A DNA stretch of 23,278 bases from JBJXHC01 sp964538485 (lineage in GTDB: Bacteria > Bacteroidota > Ignavibacteria > UBA10030 > UBA6906), in contig CAZIHJ010000049.1 of the NCBI GenBank assembly GCA_964538485.1, forward strand, positions 1-23,278, read 5' to 3'. The position numbers were made by a program, and so were the translations under genes. Of the stretch, positions 1 to 6,856 are shown piece by piece. Under the pieces are notes generated by a model. That model saw only the letters and a program-made list of their open reading frames with translations. It was not told the DNA's origin and did not search any database. Numbering within the stretch: position 1 is the stretch's first letter; each line of letters starts with the position of its first letter.

Positions 1-1533
1 GCAAAATCGATCTGCCTTAATTTCGGCATTGCGCGGGACTACACCGGCCGCTGCAACCTCCGCTTCGATGATACAAACCCTACAAAGGAAGAGCAGGAAT
101 ACGTCGATTCGATCATGCAGGATGTACGTTGGCTTGGTTTTGAATGGGACGCCCTGTTCTATGCTTCAGATTACTTTGAGCAGTTGTTTGAATTTGCCAT
201 TGTCCTGGTCAAGAAGGGGAAGGCATACGTTTGCGATCTGACAGGTGATCAAATCAGGGAGTACAGGGGAACATTAACGGAGCCCGGCAAGAATAGTCCT
301 TATCGCGAAAGATCGGTTGAAGAGAATCTGGATCTGCTACAACGCATGCGCAAGGGAGAATTCCCCAATGGCTCCCGAACATTGCGGGCAAAGATCGATA
401 TGTCGTCCCCCAATCTGAACTTGCGCGATCCCGTGATGTATCGTATCCTGTTTGCCACACATCATCGCACAGGTGACACGTGGTGCATCTACCCCACGTA
501 CGATTGGGCACATGGCCAGTCGGACGCTATCGAAGGGATTACCCATTCCATCTGCACACTTGAGTTTGAGAACCATCGCCCCTTGTATGACTGGTATATT
601 GATGCATTGGGGCTGCACCATCCCCAGCAGATCGAATTCGCCCGGTTGAACCTGACGTACACGATGATGAGCAAACGGAAGCTTTTGCAGCTTGTAGAGG
701 AAGGATTCGTGAATGGATGGAACGATCCGCGCATGCCGACAATCTCGGGTTTGCGGCGTCGTGGCTACACACCGGAGTCCATTCGTAATTTTGCCGAACG
801 TATCGGTGTGGCAAAACGGGAATATACAGCGGATGTACTGCTGCTGGAAGAAAGCTTGCGCGATGATTTGAACAAGAGAGCGGCACGCGTGATGGCAGTT
901 CTCCGGCCGATCAAGATTGTCATCGAGAATTACCCTGATGGACAAGTGGAGGAACTCGAAGCCGTGAATAACCCCGAAGATCCCGGCGGTGGTACACGGA
1001 AGGTGCCTTTCAGCAAAGTGCTGTATATCGAGCAGGATGATTTTCGTGAGGATCCCCCGAAGAAGTACTTCCGTCTATCACCCGGAAACGAAGTGCGACT
1101 ACGATATGCCTACATCATTAAATGCGTCGGCGTTGTGAAGGACGAGAAAACAGGTCAGATCATCGAACTACGCTGCACCTACGATCCTGAAACCCGGAGC
1201 GGGTTGTCGCAAAGCGCCCGCAAGGTGAAAGGGACAATCCACTGGGTGTCTGCCGGGCACGCCGTTGATGCGGAAGTCCGGTTGTATGACAGACATTTCA
1301 CAGTGGAGAATCCAGGCGGGGACAATTGGAAAGAAGAGATCAATCCCGACTCATTGCAGGTGCTCAAGGAGTGCAAGGTCGAGCCGGGACTGGCAACGGT
1401 CAGGCCGCAGGATCGGTTCCAGTTTGAGCGCCTCGGCTACTTCTGTGTAGATGATGATTCAAAACCGGGGAGTCTTGTTTTCAACAGGGCGGTAACGCTG
1501 CGGGACACATGGGCGAAGATTGAGAAAACCTGA
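1..1533 (+). CDS. glnS: Glutaminyl-tRNA synthetase, 5'-truncated by window edge
   Basis: Cytoplasmic class I synthetase that charges tRNA-Gln with glutamine. The reading frame is open from base 1 and gives 510 residues against about 550 for the E. coli enzyme, so only the N-terminus with the HIGH motif is missing. The first visible residues (NFGIARDYTGRCNLRFDDTN, bases 25-84) are the conserved stretch just after HIGH. The class I KMSKS-type loop is present as MMSKRKLL (about bases 661-684), followed by the typical NGWNDPRMPTISGLRRRG segment. The C-terminal two beta-barrel anticodon-binding domains are complete to the TGA at 1531-1533. The start is outside the window, and any internal ATG such as 115 is not the real start. 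I am very sure of the family; charging of tRNA-Gln by a dedicated enzyme is implied rather than the Glu-tRNA amidotransferase route alone. Confidence 0.97.
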   Translation, partial: AKSICLNFGIARDYTGRCNLRFDDTNPTKEEQEYVDSIMQDVRWLGFEWDALFYASDYFEQLFEFAIVLVKKGKAYVCDLTGDQIREYRGTLTEPGKNSPYRERSVEENLDLLQRMRKGEFPNGSRTLRAKIDMSSPNLNLRDPVMYRILFATHHRTGDTWCIYPTYDWAHGQSDAIEGITHSICTLEFENHRPLYDWYIDALGLHHPQQIEFARLNLTYTMMSKRKLLQLVEEGFVNGWNDPRMPTISGLRRRGYTPESIRNFAERIGVAKREYTADVLLLEESLRDDLNKRAARVMAVLRPIKIVIENYPDGQVEELEAVNNPEDPGGGTRKVPFSKVLYIEQDDFREDPPKKYFRLSPGNEVRLRYAYIIKCVGVVKDEKTGQIIELRCTYDPETRSGLSQSARKVKGTIHWVSAGHAVDAEVRLYDRHFTVENPGGDNWKEEINPDSLQVLKECKVEPGLATVRPQDRFQFERLGYFCVDDDSKPGSLVFNRAVTLRDTWAKIEKT

Positions 1534-1542
1534 CCAAGGGGT

Positions 1543-1571
1543 TTGATTCTCGCACATTCAATCTCTATATT
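1543..1571 (+). promoter_or_regulatory. Probable promoter of folB
   Basis: TTGATT at 1543-1548, a 17-base spacer, and TATATT at 1566-1571, placed directly after the glnS stop. The start point would fall near 1578, giving a leader of about 15 bases before the folB ATG at 1593. The spacing and hexamers match other promoters in this window (asnS, nuoJ, tgt, tRNA). Based on sequence only. Confidence 0.6.
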
Positions 1572-1592
1572 CATCACACACACCTATTGTCC

Positions 1593-1961
1593 ATGGTTGA
1601 ACTCAATTGCATCCGCATACGCAACGCAGTTTTTTATGCATACCACGGTGTGCTCACCGAAGAGCAGAACCTTGGAGCACGGTTTGAGCTTGATGTGGAT
1701 ATGTATTGTGACATCGCTGCCGCGGCAGAGACAGACGCACTCAAGCATACAGTCGACTATGCGAAGGTGTATTCGTATATTCAGCGTGTGGTTGGGAAGA
1801 AGAAATATCGACTGATTGAAACCCTTGCAAACACCATCGCTCAGGGATTGTTGAAGGAGTTTACGAACCTTGAGAAGGTCCAGGTTCGTGTCCGGAAGCC
1901 TCATCCTCCGCTCAATGGAGTGGTGGACTGCGTTGAAGTTGAAGTGACGCAGAGCCGATGA
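1593..1961 (+). CDS. folB: Dihydroneopterin aldolase
   Basis: Cleaves 7,8-dihydroneopterin to 6-hydroxymethyl-dihydropterin and glycolaldehyde in folate synthesis; forms octameric rings in the cytoplasm. The 122-residue product has the family's usual length. It starts with the typical beta strand and the AYHGVLTEEQ segment. It has the active-site Glu in RLIETLAN and the C-terminal lysine in VRKPHPPL, where FolB proteins have a conserved Lys. I chose ATG 1593 because the product then begins MVELNCIRIRNA as in homologues; an in-frame TTG at 1587 would add only two residues. There is no Shine-Dalgarno site, in keeping with the short predicted leader. The stop codon overlaps the folK start by 4 bases, so the two are translationally coupled and supply consecutive pathway steps. 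Confidence 0.93.
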   Translation: MVELNCIRIRNAVFYAYHGVLTEEQNLGARFELDVDMYCDIAAAAETDALKHTVDYAKVYSYIQRVVGKKKYRLIETLANTIAQGLLKEFTNLEKVQVRVRKPHPPLNGVVDCVEVEVTQSR

Positions 1962-2464
1962 AGTCGTACAGCGTCTTTCTCGGACTGGGGTCGAACCTCG
2001 GTGAACGACACAAGTTTCTCCAGAAGGCGGCCTATGAACTGAAGAAGCTTCCGTCGTCGAAAGTGATATGGACGTCGTCCGTGTATGAGACCGAGCCGTT
2101 TGGCAAACCGGACCAGCCGAAGTTTCTCAATGCATGTGTCGAAATGGAAACGACGTTTGGGCCGGCGGAATTATACCTGAAGGTCAAAGCCATTGAACAA
2201 CAGCTTGGCCGGATGCAAACGGAGAGGTGGGGACCCAGGGAAATAGATATTGACATCCTTGTGTATGTTGGAATGGTTTTCAGTAACGATACAGTAAGTG
2301 TCCCACACAATGAAATGGAAAGCCGGCGCTTCGTCCTTGTGCCGCTGAGAGAAATTGCCCCTGATTTGGTGCATCCCGTCAACGGGTTGACAGTGGAAGA
2401 ACTTGCCGCTGCATGCAAGGATACGGGCAAAGTCATTAAAACCTCGTATAGAATTTTTTTGTAG
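1958..2464 (+). CDS. folK: 6-hydroxymethyl-dihydropterin pyrophosphokinase (HPPK)
   Basis: Transfers pyrophosphate from ATP to 6-hydroxymethyl-dihydropterin, the product of FolB, giving the substrate of dihydropteroate synthase. The 168-residue protein has the N-terminal GLGSNLGER motif, YETEPFG in the pterin loop region, and the HPPK signature WGPREIDIDILVY with the two magnesium-binding aspartates. The C-terminal PLREIAPDLVHP segment is also typical. The ATG at 1958 lies within the end of folB (ATGA overlap). The gene ends in a T7 run (2454-2460) just before the TAG stop; the frame is intact there. No folP (dihydropteroate synthase) is present in this window. Confidence 0.95.
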   Translation: MKSYSVFLGLGSNLGERHKFLQKAAYELKKLPSSKVIWTSSVYETEPFGKPDQPKFLNACVEMETTFGPAELYLKVKAIEQQLGRMQTERWGPREIDIDILVYVGMVFSNDTVSVPHNEMESRRFVLVPLREIAPDLVHPVNGLTVEELAAACKDTGKVIKTSYRIFL

Positions 2465-2491
2465 TCGTGCGTAACGCAAAAGGGAATTCTC

Positions 2492-3166
2492 TTGTTGGCC
2501 GAACTTTCAACACTCGTTGAACAAAGCAATACACGCTACATCGCTATTGAAGGCGTGATCGGGGCAGGAAAGACCACGCTGTGCAATATGCTCGGCGAGC
2601 AACTGGCCGCCAAGGTCGTGCTGGAGCGTTTTGAGGAGAATCCCTTCCTCAAGGATTTCTACAAGGATCAGGACCGGTACGCGTTTCAAACCCAGATATT
2701 CTTTTTGCTTACCCGCTACAAGCAGCAACAGGAGTTATTCCAGGCCGATCTCTTCCACAAGTTTCTCATCACCGACTATGTATTTGAGAAGGATAAGATC
2801 TTTGCGTATCTCAACCTCCAGGATGAAGAGCTGAAGTTGTACGAGACCCTGGTGTCCAGTATCCAGCATAATATTCCCACACCCGATCTTGTGGTCTATC
2901 TGCAATCCAGCGTACCGCGGCTGATGGCGAATATTAAGAAGCGGGGCCGCGCATATGAAACTCACATGTCGGAAGAGTACATCAGGGATTTGAACGAAGC
3001 GTACAACTACTTCTTCTTTCGTTACAAGGCGACTCCGCTGCTGATCGTGAATGCAACCGAGATGGATTTCGTCAATAATGAGCAGCAGTTCAACGACCTC
3101 GTGCGCGAGATATTCCGGCCCAACCGTTCAGCGGTGGAGTATTACAATCCCATGAAGCTTCTGTGA
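2492..3166 (+). CDS. Deoxynucleoside kinase (dGK/dAK-type)
   Basis: Phosphorylates deoxynucleosides from ATP for nucleotide salvage. The 224-residue protein belongs to the dNK/dCK/dGK family. It has the P-loop GVIGAGKTT at about residues 21-29, ENPFLKDFY, the TQIFFLLTRYKQ helix, a variant of the DRS/ERS-type site (TDYVFEKDKIFA), and the arginine-bearing lid around IKKRGRAYE. Which deoxynucleoside it prefers cannot be read from sequence; deoxyguanosine or deoxyadenosine is the usual activity of the bacterial members. The TTG at 2492 has AGGGA at 2481-2485, six bases upstream, which supports this start; a second TTG at 2495 is also possible. It follows folK by 27 bases and probably shares its transcript. 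Confidence 0.88.
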   Translation: MLAELSTLVEQSNTRYIAIEGVIGAGKTTLCNMLGEQLAAKVVLERFEENPFLKDFYKDQDRYAFQTQIFFLLTRYKQQQELFQADLFHKFLITDYVFEKDKIFAYLNLQDEELKLYETLVSSIQHNIPTPDLVVYLQSSVPRLMANIKKRGRAYETHMSEEYIRDLNEAYNYFFFRYKATPLLIVNATEMDFVNNEQQFNDLVREIFRPNRSAVEYYNPMKLL

Positions 3167-3176
3167 AAGGTCAGGC

Positions 3177-3392
3177 ATGAGACTGATGTTGGTGTTACTG
3201 GTCGGTATGTTTGCGTACATGATGTGGCGCGTCGTCAAGATCATGTCGCGGACAGGAGGTTCAAGAGAGGATGATGGCGTGTTTGGCCGCTCCAAACCAC
3301 CTGACGAGCTGTTCACAAACGTGAAGGATGCCGACTTCGAAGAGTTGAAACCTCCGGTGGGGAAAGAAGACCCAACGGGTACGAAACAGTAA
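3177..3392 (+). CDS. Small single-pass membrane protein, unknown function
   Basis: A 71-residue protein that I cannot assign to a function. Residues 1-20 form one hydrophobic helix (MRLMLVLLVGMFAYMMWRVV), so the protein is likely anchored in the inner membrane. A basic stretch (KIMSR) and a hydrophilic, acidic, probably disordered tail follow. The tail ends with FTNVKDADFEELKPP. Short tails with an acidic DADFEE-like motif occur in small uncharacterised Bacteroidota/Chlorobiota membrane proteins (from memory, not checked). The gene lies 10 bases after the kinase and 12 bases before the glycosyltransferase, with no room for a separate promoter. Its tight operon packing and the clean membrane-helix/tail design argue that it is real. 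Confidence 0.75.
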   Translation: MRLMLVLLVGMFAYMMWRVVKIMSRTGGSREDDGVFGRSKPPDELFTNVKDADFEELKPPVGKEDPTGTKQ

Positions 3393-3404
3393 TCGGAGAG
3401 ACCA

Positions 3405-4520
3405 TTGCTCCGCTCCATTGAAAGAGCATTCAAACGGCTTCTCTCCCGTCTCCTCAAAAGGCTTTTCCCTCCAGCGCCCGTCTCAGGATTTTCATTCGCT
3501 TCCATTCATCGTGTACTCGTTATCCGCCAGCATAACCAACTTGGCGACATGCTGTGTGTTGTTCCACTCCTGCGATCTCTTCGTCAGAAACTTCCGGATG
3601 CGCACATAACACTTATGGCAAGTCCGGTGAACTATGAGGTCATGCGGAACCACCGTTTTGTGAACCATATTGTGAACTTCGACAAGGGGAGTGGAATCGT
3701 CGGGCTGATACGTTTGATTAGGCGGTTGCGGCGGGAGAAATTCCAGCTTGCCATTGTTCCATCGACTGTGTCAACTTCTTTTACGAGCGACATGCTTGGA
3801 TTTCTTTCCGGGGCTCAATTCAGGATTGGTGCGGCAAGTGTTGACGGACATGAAAATCCATCCGGCTTTTTTTTCAATCTTCCCGCTCACCCTGATTGGC
3901 GCTCGACGCCTCACCGCCATCAGACATTGAGGAATTGGGATATCTGCGCACAATATCTTGAGCAACCGGAGGATCTCACTTCAGAGATTACGCTGAGGGA
4001 TGAAGAGGCGGAGAGAGGGCGCGAGTTCGCTAAAGTTGCGCGTGGAGAGCATCAGATTGCTATTGCATTCCATCCTGGTGCTGGAAAAATTCCAAACCGC
4101 TGGCCTGCCGACCGGTTTGCCCGGGTGGCGGAAGTCTTGAGTTCCGAATTCCACGCAGCTCTTCTCATTACTTCCGGCCCGATGGATGAAGAGCCGGTCC
4201 GCGGTATGATTTCGCAACTGAACATCAAGCACACTCTTGTTGCGAACAAACCCATCAGGGAGGTGGCGGCAATTCTTGCCTCAACAGATTTGGTGATTTC
4301 CAATGATACTGGAATAATGCATGTTGGGGCGGCTGTCGGAACGCCGGTATTGTCATTGTTCGGCCCGACAGACCCCGACCAATGGGCACCAAAAGGAGAA
4401 CGGAATCGTTATATTATTAGCGAGAATGGAGTCATTGACAACATCACCGTCCAGCAGGTTCTTGAAGCCGCGCGGGCGATGTTGAGGAATCAAGGAATAC
4501 AATCGAGAGTGATGGCATAA
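3405..4520 (+). CDS. Glycosyltransferase family 9 (heptosyltransferase-like)
   Basis: Probable ADP-heptose:LPS heptosyltransferase-type enzyme (GT-B fold, GT9), which would transfer a sugar to lipopolysaccharide core on the cytoplasmic face of the membrane. The 371-residue protein has the N-terminal RQHNQLGDMLCVVPLLRSLR motif. The second Rossmann domain holds AFHPGAGKIPNRWP, where GT9 enzymes bind the nucleotide-sugar. The hallmark SNDTGIMHVGAAVGTPVLSLFG motif follows. A basic amphipathic N-terminus (residues 1-25, rich in Arg and Lys) could hold it at the membrane. The start is TTG 3405, preceded by GGAGAG at 3395-3400. A T8 run (3867-3874) lies in the coding region. Donor and acceptor sugars are not known. 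It ends one base before nadA. Confidence 0.88.
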   Translation: MLRSIERAFKRLLSRLLKRLFPPAPVSGFSFASIHRVLVIRQHNQLGDMLCVVPLLRSLRQKLPDAHITLMASPVNYEVMRNHRFVNHIVNFDKGSGIVGLIRLIRRLRREKFQLAIVPSTVSTSFTSDMLGFLSGAQFRIGAASVDGHENPSGFFFNLPAHPDWRSTPHRHQTLRNWDICAQYLEQPEDLTSEITLRDEEAERGREFAKVARGEHQIAIAFHPGAGKIPNRWPADRFARVAEVLSSEFHAALLITSGPMDEEPVRGMISQLNIKHTLVANKPIREVAAILASTDLVISNDTGIMHVGAAVGTPVLSLFGPTDPDQWAPKGERNRYIISENGVIDNITVQQVLEAARAMLRNQGIQSRVMA

Positions 4521-4521
4521 C

Positions 4522-5484
4522 ATGCTTATCGGATTGGATAAAAAGGAAACCACGGGAGTTGCGACGATCGATCTTGCGGAAGAGATCATCGGCCTCAAGC
4601 GCGAGCTCAACGCCGTTATCCTTGCACATTACTATCAGGAATCTGAAATCCAGGATATCGCCGATGTAATTGGCGACAGTCTGGAACTTGCGCGCCGAGC
4701 CGCTGAGACGAAAGCCGGCGTTATTGTCTTTGCTGGTGTCCACTTCATGGCGGAGACAGCAAAGATTCTGAATCCTCACAAGCAGGTATTGTTACCCGAC
4801 CTCGCTGCCGGTTGCTCGCTCGCAGAGGGTTGTCCCGGACCGGCGTTCAAAGCGTTCCGCGCCGCACATCCGGACCATGTTTCAATCACGTACATCAACT
4901 GCTCGGCAGAAGTGAAGGCCGCAAGCGATATCATCTGCACGTCGAGCAATGCGGAGAAGATTATCCGACAGATTTCGGCTGACAAACCGATCTTCTTTGC
5001 TCCCGATAAGAATCTTGGTCGTTATCTTATCAAGAAGACCGGGCGTGATATGTTGTTATGGGAAGGCTCGTGCATTGTGCATGAGACGTTCAGTCTTCGC
5101 AAACTCACGCAACTCAAATTGGAATACCCGGGCGCAGAACTCATCGCCCATCCCGAATGCGAAGAGCCGATTCTCCAGATGGCCAACTTCATCGGGTCAA
5201 CGAGTGCATTGCTCAAGTATGTACAGTCAGCTAACGCGCAGCAGTTCATTGTTGCCACCGAGGCCGGCATTCTCCACCAGATGGAGAAGTTAGCGCCACA
5301 CAAGCAATACATTCCCGCACCACCGGAAGCATCCTGCGCATGCAATGAATGTCCATACATGAAGCTCAACACCATGGAGAAGCTGTATCTCTGCATGAAG
5401 AACCGCTCGCCAGAGATCACGCTTCCTGCTGACATTATGGTGAGGGCGTTGCTGCCGATTCAGCGGATGCTGGCGATGTCCTAA
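4522..5484 (+). CDS. nadA: Quinolinate synthase
   Basis: Condenses iminoaspartate with dihydroxyacetone phosphate to quinolinate, the NAD precursor, using an oxygen-sensitive [4Fe-4S] cluster. The 320-residue protein carries the AHYYQESEIQDIADVIGDSL segment, GVHFMAETAKIL, and the conserved cysteines that would hold the cluster: C98 (AAGCSLAEG), C184 (EGSCIVHE) and one of the C-terminal set C272/C274/C277 (SCACNECPYM). The ATG at 4522 is one base after the glycosyltransferase stop, so it is probably co-transcribed with it. Partners NadB and NadC are not in the window. No NAD-related riboswitch or repressor site is visible because the upstream region is coding. Confidence 0.96.
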   Translation: MLIGLDKKETTGVATIDLAEEIIGLKRELNAVILAHYYQESEIQDIADVIGDSLELARRAAETKAGVIVFAGVHFMAETAKILNPHKQVLLPDLAAGCSLAEGCPGPAFKAFRAAHPDHVSITYINCSAEVKAASDIICTSSNAEKIIRQISADKPIFFAPDKNLGRYLIKKTGRDMLLWEGSCIVHETFSLRKLTQLKLEYPGAELIAHPECEEPILQMANFIGSTSALLKYVQSANAQQFIVATEAGILHQMEKLAPHKQYIPAPPEASCACNECPYMKLNTMEKLYLCMKNRSPEITLPADIMVRALLPIQRMLAMS

Positions 5485-5490
5485 TCCTGA

Positions 5491-5510
5491 GGTCACGTGT
5501 TTTGTGAACC
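5491..5510 (+). other. Weak hairpin after nadA
   Basis: GGTCAC at 5491-5496 can pair with GTG(A)ACC at 5504-5510, leaving one bulged A and a 7-base loop. It starts six bases after the nadA stop. There is no immediate T tract (a T5 run comes only at about 5531), so it is at best a weak terminator or 3'-end stabiliser. Confidence 0.3.
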
Positions 5511-5517
5511 GAAGCAA

Positions 5518-5545
5518 TTGATTCTACGACTTTTTCTGGTAAGTT
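5518..5545 (+). promoter_or_regulatory. Possible promoter of the transposase-dinB pair
   Basis: TTGATT at 5518-5523, a 16-base spacer, and TAAGTT at 5540-5545, followed by TC. The TAnnTTTC form is the same as in the asnS promoter. The start would be near 5552, about 32 bases before the transposase ATG. The spacer is one base shorter than in its counterparts here, so confidence is limited. Confidence 0.4.
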
Positions 5546-5584
5546 TCCTCAAGCAAACAATAGCAATACCCTGCCTTCACTATA

Positions 5585-6250
5585 ATGCGAAAGCGCGATC
5601 ATCGACTCAACTCTCTTCGGCTTAAGGGATTTGACTATTCCGAACCCGGTGCGTATTTCGTCACGATGTGTACCAAGAATCGTGCATGCAACTTCGGGCA
5701 GATTCTTGATGGTCGGATGATCTTATCCCCGGTTGCCAGAATAGTAGAGACGTGTTGGTGGAAGATACCAGAGCATTTCAAGAATACACGGGTCGCTGTG
5801 TTTCAGATTATGCCGAATCATCTTCATGGCATCATCGTAATCAAAGAGGAACCGGTTAGGGTTGAATATATTCAACCCCGACAGGGAACAAGAGGAAGTA
5901 CGTATCAACACGTGCAAGCAGGATCGCTTAGTTCGATCATCCGGTGCTTTAAGGCTGAAGTGACTCGCGAGGTCAACCGACGCAATGGACAAGCCAACGA
6001 CACCCTTTGGCAACGCTCATTTTACGATCACATCATTCGTGACGATGTTTCCCATTTTTTCATTCAACAGTACATTGAGTTGAACCCACTCCTCTGGTAT
6101 CTTGACTCGGATAATCCTGACATCAATGAACTGTCGATTGATAGTCTTAGGAATATGTTGAAGACAAACCATGGTCTCTCCGGCATGGCTCTGGAATATG
6201 TTATCGAACACGAAACCGACTATCGCAACTGGAGGGCTTCTCAGCTATGA
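5585..6250 (+). CDS. REP-associated tyrosine transposase-like protein (RAYT, Y1/IS200-like)
   Basis: HUH endonuclease of the Y1 transposase superfamily, which cuts and joins single-stranded DNA at hairpin-containing sites. The 221-residue protein has the family's N-terminal part (GAYFVTMCTKNR) and the metal-binding HUH motif as H79-L-H81 (MPNHLHGIIVI). It also has SIIRCFKAEVTREVNR, the WQRSFYDHIIRDD segment and the catalytic tyrosine Y163 in QQYIELNPLLW. All key residues are present, so it may be active. It stands alone with no classical IS200/IS605 ends or TnpB, as expected of RAYTs. A perfect 20-base palindrome lies inside the gene (5859-5878, codons for V93-P98). Its TGA overlaps the next gene's ATG by 4 bases. 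The start is ATG 5585, with no clear Shine-Dalgarno site. This is the only mobile-element-type gene in the window. Confidence 0.9.
   Translation: MRKRDHRLNSLRLKGFDYSEPGAYFVTMCTKNRACNFGQILDGRMILSPVARIVETCWWKIPEHFKNTRVAVFQIMPNHLHGIIVIKEEPVRVEYIQPRQGTRGSTYQHVQAGSLSSIIRCFKAEVTREVNRRNGQANDTLWQRSFYDHIIRDDVSHFFIQQYIELNPLLWYLDSDNPDINELSIDSLRNMLKTNHGLSGMALEYVIEHETDYRNWRASQL
5859..5878. repeat. Perfect 20-base palindrome inside the transposase gene
   Basis: The ten-base arm GGGTTGAATA is followed at once by its exact reverse complement, with no loop bases. It encodes V93-E-Y-I-Q-P98, between the HUH motif and the catalytic tyrosine. As single-stranded DNA or RNA it would form a hairpin. Y1 and RAYT enzymes recognise hairpins, so it could be a self-recognition or regulatory site; that is inference. 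Confidence 0.85.
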
Positions 6251-6744
6251 TTTCCGTTTCCACACAACTCAAAGACATCGTCACGGCGACGAAGCCGCGA
6301 CTTCTCTCCATTACCGAGGCGCGTGCCTCGGAAAAACCCTATCCCGACAAATGGTCGATCAAACAGATTCTCGGTCACCTGATTGATTCTGCGGCGAATA
6401 ACCACCAACGTATGGTGCGGATGCAGGAAATTACTAACATTGGCAACCTGACGTATGAGCAAATCCATTGGGTGGAATCCCAGCATTATCAATCCGAGCC
6501 GTGGGAGGATGTGGTGAGTCTCTGGTGCAGTTACAACACTCATATTGCTCACGTGATCGCAAATGTTGACCCGATGACACTCGGTAGTATCTGCGACATG
6601 GGATATGATGAACCGGCAACACTCAAGTTTGTAATTGAAGACTACGTCCGGCATGTGCAACATCATCTGGATCAAATCTTCAGCGATACTGACCCGAGGA
6701 GGAGAACTCAGTGGGTGACACGACGACCCTCAGGGGAGAGGTAG
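6247..6744 (+). CDS. DinB-superfamily protein (DinB_2-like four-helix protein)
   Basis: A 165-residue protein resembling the DinB/YfiT metal-dependent four-helix family, whose members include thiol-S-transferases. The substrate is unknown. It begins with the usual opening helix, then KPYPDKWSIKQILGHLIDSAANN (H44). It ends with YVRHVQHHLDQI, giving H136 and H140, so a three-histidine metal site of the family type is plausible (H44, H136, H140). The last 20 residues (DTDPRRRTQWVTRRPSGER) go beyond the usual end and are arginine-rich; the DNA there forms part of a hairpin, which suggests read-through into formerly non-coding sequence. The ATG at 6247 overlaps the transposase stop, so its translation is likely coupled to the transposase. 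Confidence 0.82.
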   Translation: MISVSTQLKDIVTATKPRLLSITEARASEKPYPDKWSIKQILGHLIDSAANNHQRMVRMQEITNIGNLTYEQIHWVESQHYQSEPWEDVVSLWCSYNTHIAHVIANVDPMTLGSICDMGYDEPATLKFVIEDYVRHVQHHLDQIFSDTDPRRRTQWVTRRPSGER

Positions 6745-6763
6745 GTGTCCTGACAACCCTCTC
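6736..6763. repeat. Imperfect hairpin across the dinB stop (REP-like or weak terminator)
   Basis: GAGAGG (6736-6741) pairs with CCTCTC (6758-6763), and inside it TGTC (6746-6749) pairs with GACA (6752-6755). Unpaired bases lie between the two stems, so the hairpin is interrupted. The TAG stop of dinB (6742-6744) is inside. A GGGG precedes it and no T tract follows. RAYT-linked REP elements are imperfect hairpins of this size, but one copy cannot prove that. Confidence 0.4.
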
Positions 6764-6782
6764 AACGCGCATCGAAGCATTA

Positions 6783-6811
6783 TTGCTCCTCACTCCCATC
6801 TTTTCTATATT
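6783..6811 (+). promoter_or_regulatory. Probable promoter of asnS
   Basis: TTGCTC at 6783-6788, a 17-base spacer, and TATATT at 6806-6811, continuing TC (TAnnTTTC). The start point is expected near 6818, giving a leader of about 39 bases with AAAGG ahead of the asnS ATG at 6857. Confidence 0.6.
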
Positions 6812-6856
6812 TCTTCACGTAATATCCTTCCGTAATTGAAACTCTGAAAGGCGCTC

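Noticed and set aside
337..945. Antisense open frame (202 residues) opposite glnS
   Set aside because: It mirrors conserved GlnRS codons on the other strand and shows no family features.
2440..2475. Terminator at the T7 run ending folK
   Set aside because: No GC-rich stem precedes the T tract, and the downstream kinase gene is only 27 bases away.
5581..5586. TATAAT as a -10 for a transcript starting inside the transposase gene
   Set aside because: It overlaps the ATG at 5585 and has no -35 at the right distance (5558-5563 region).
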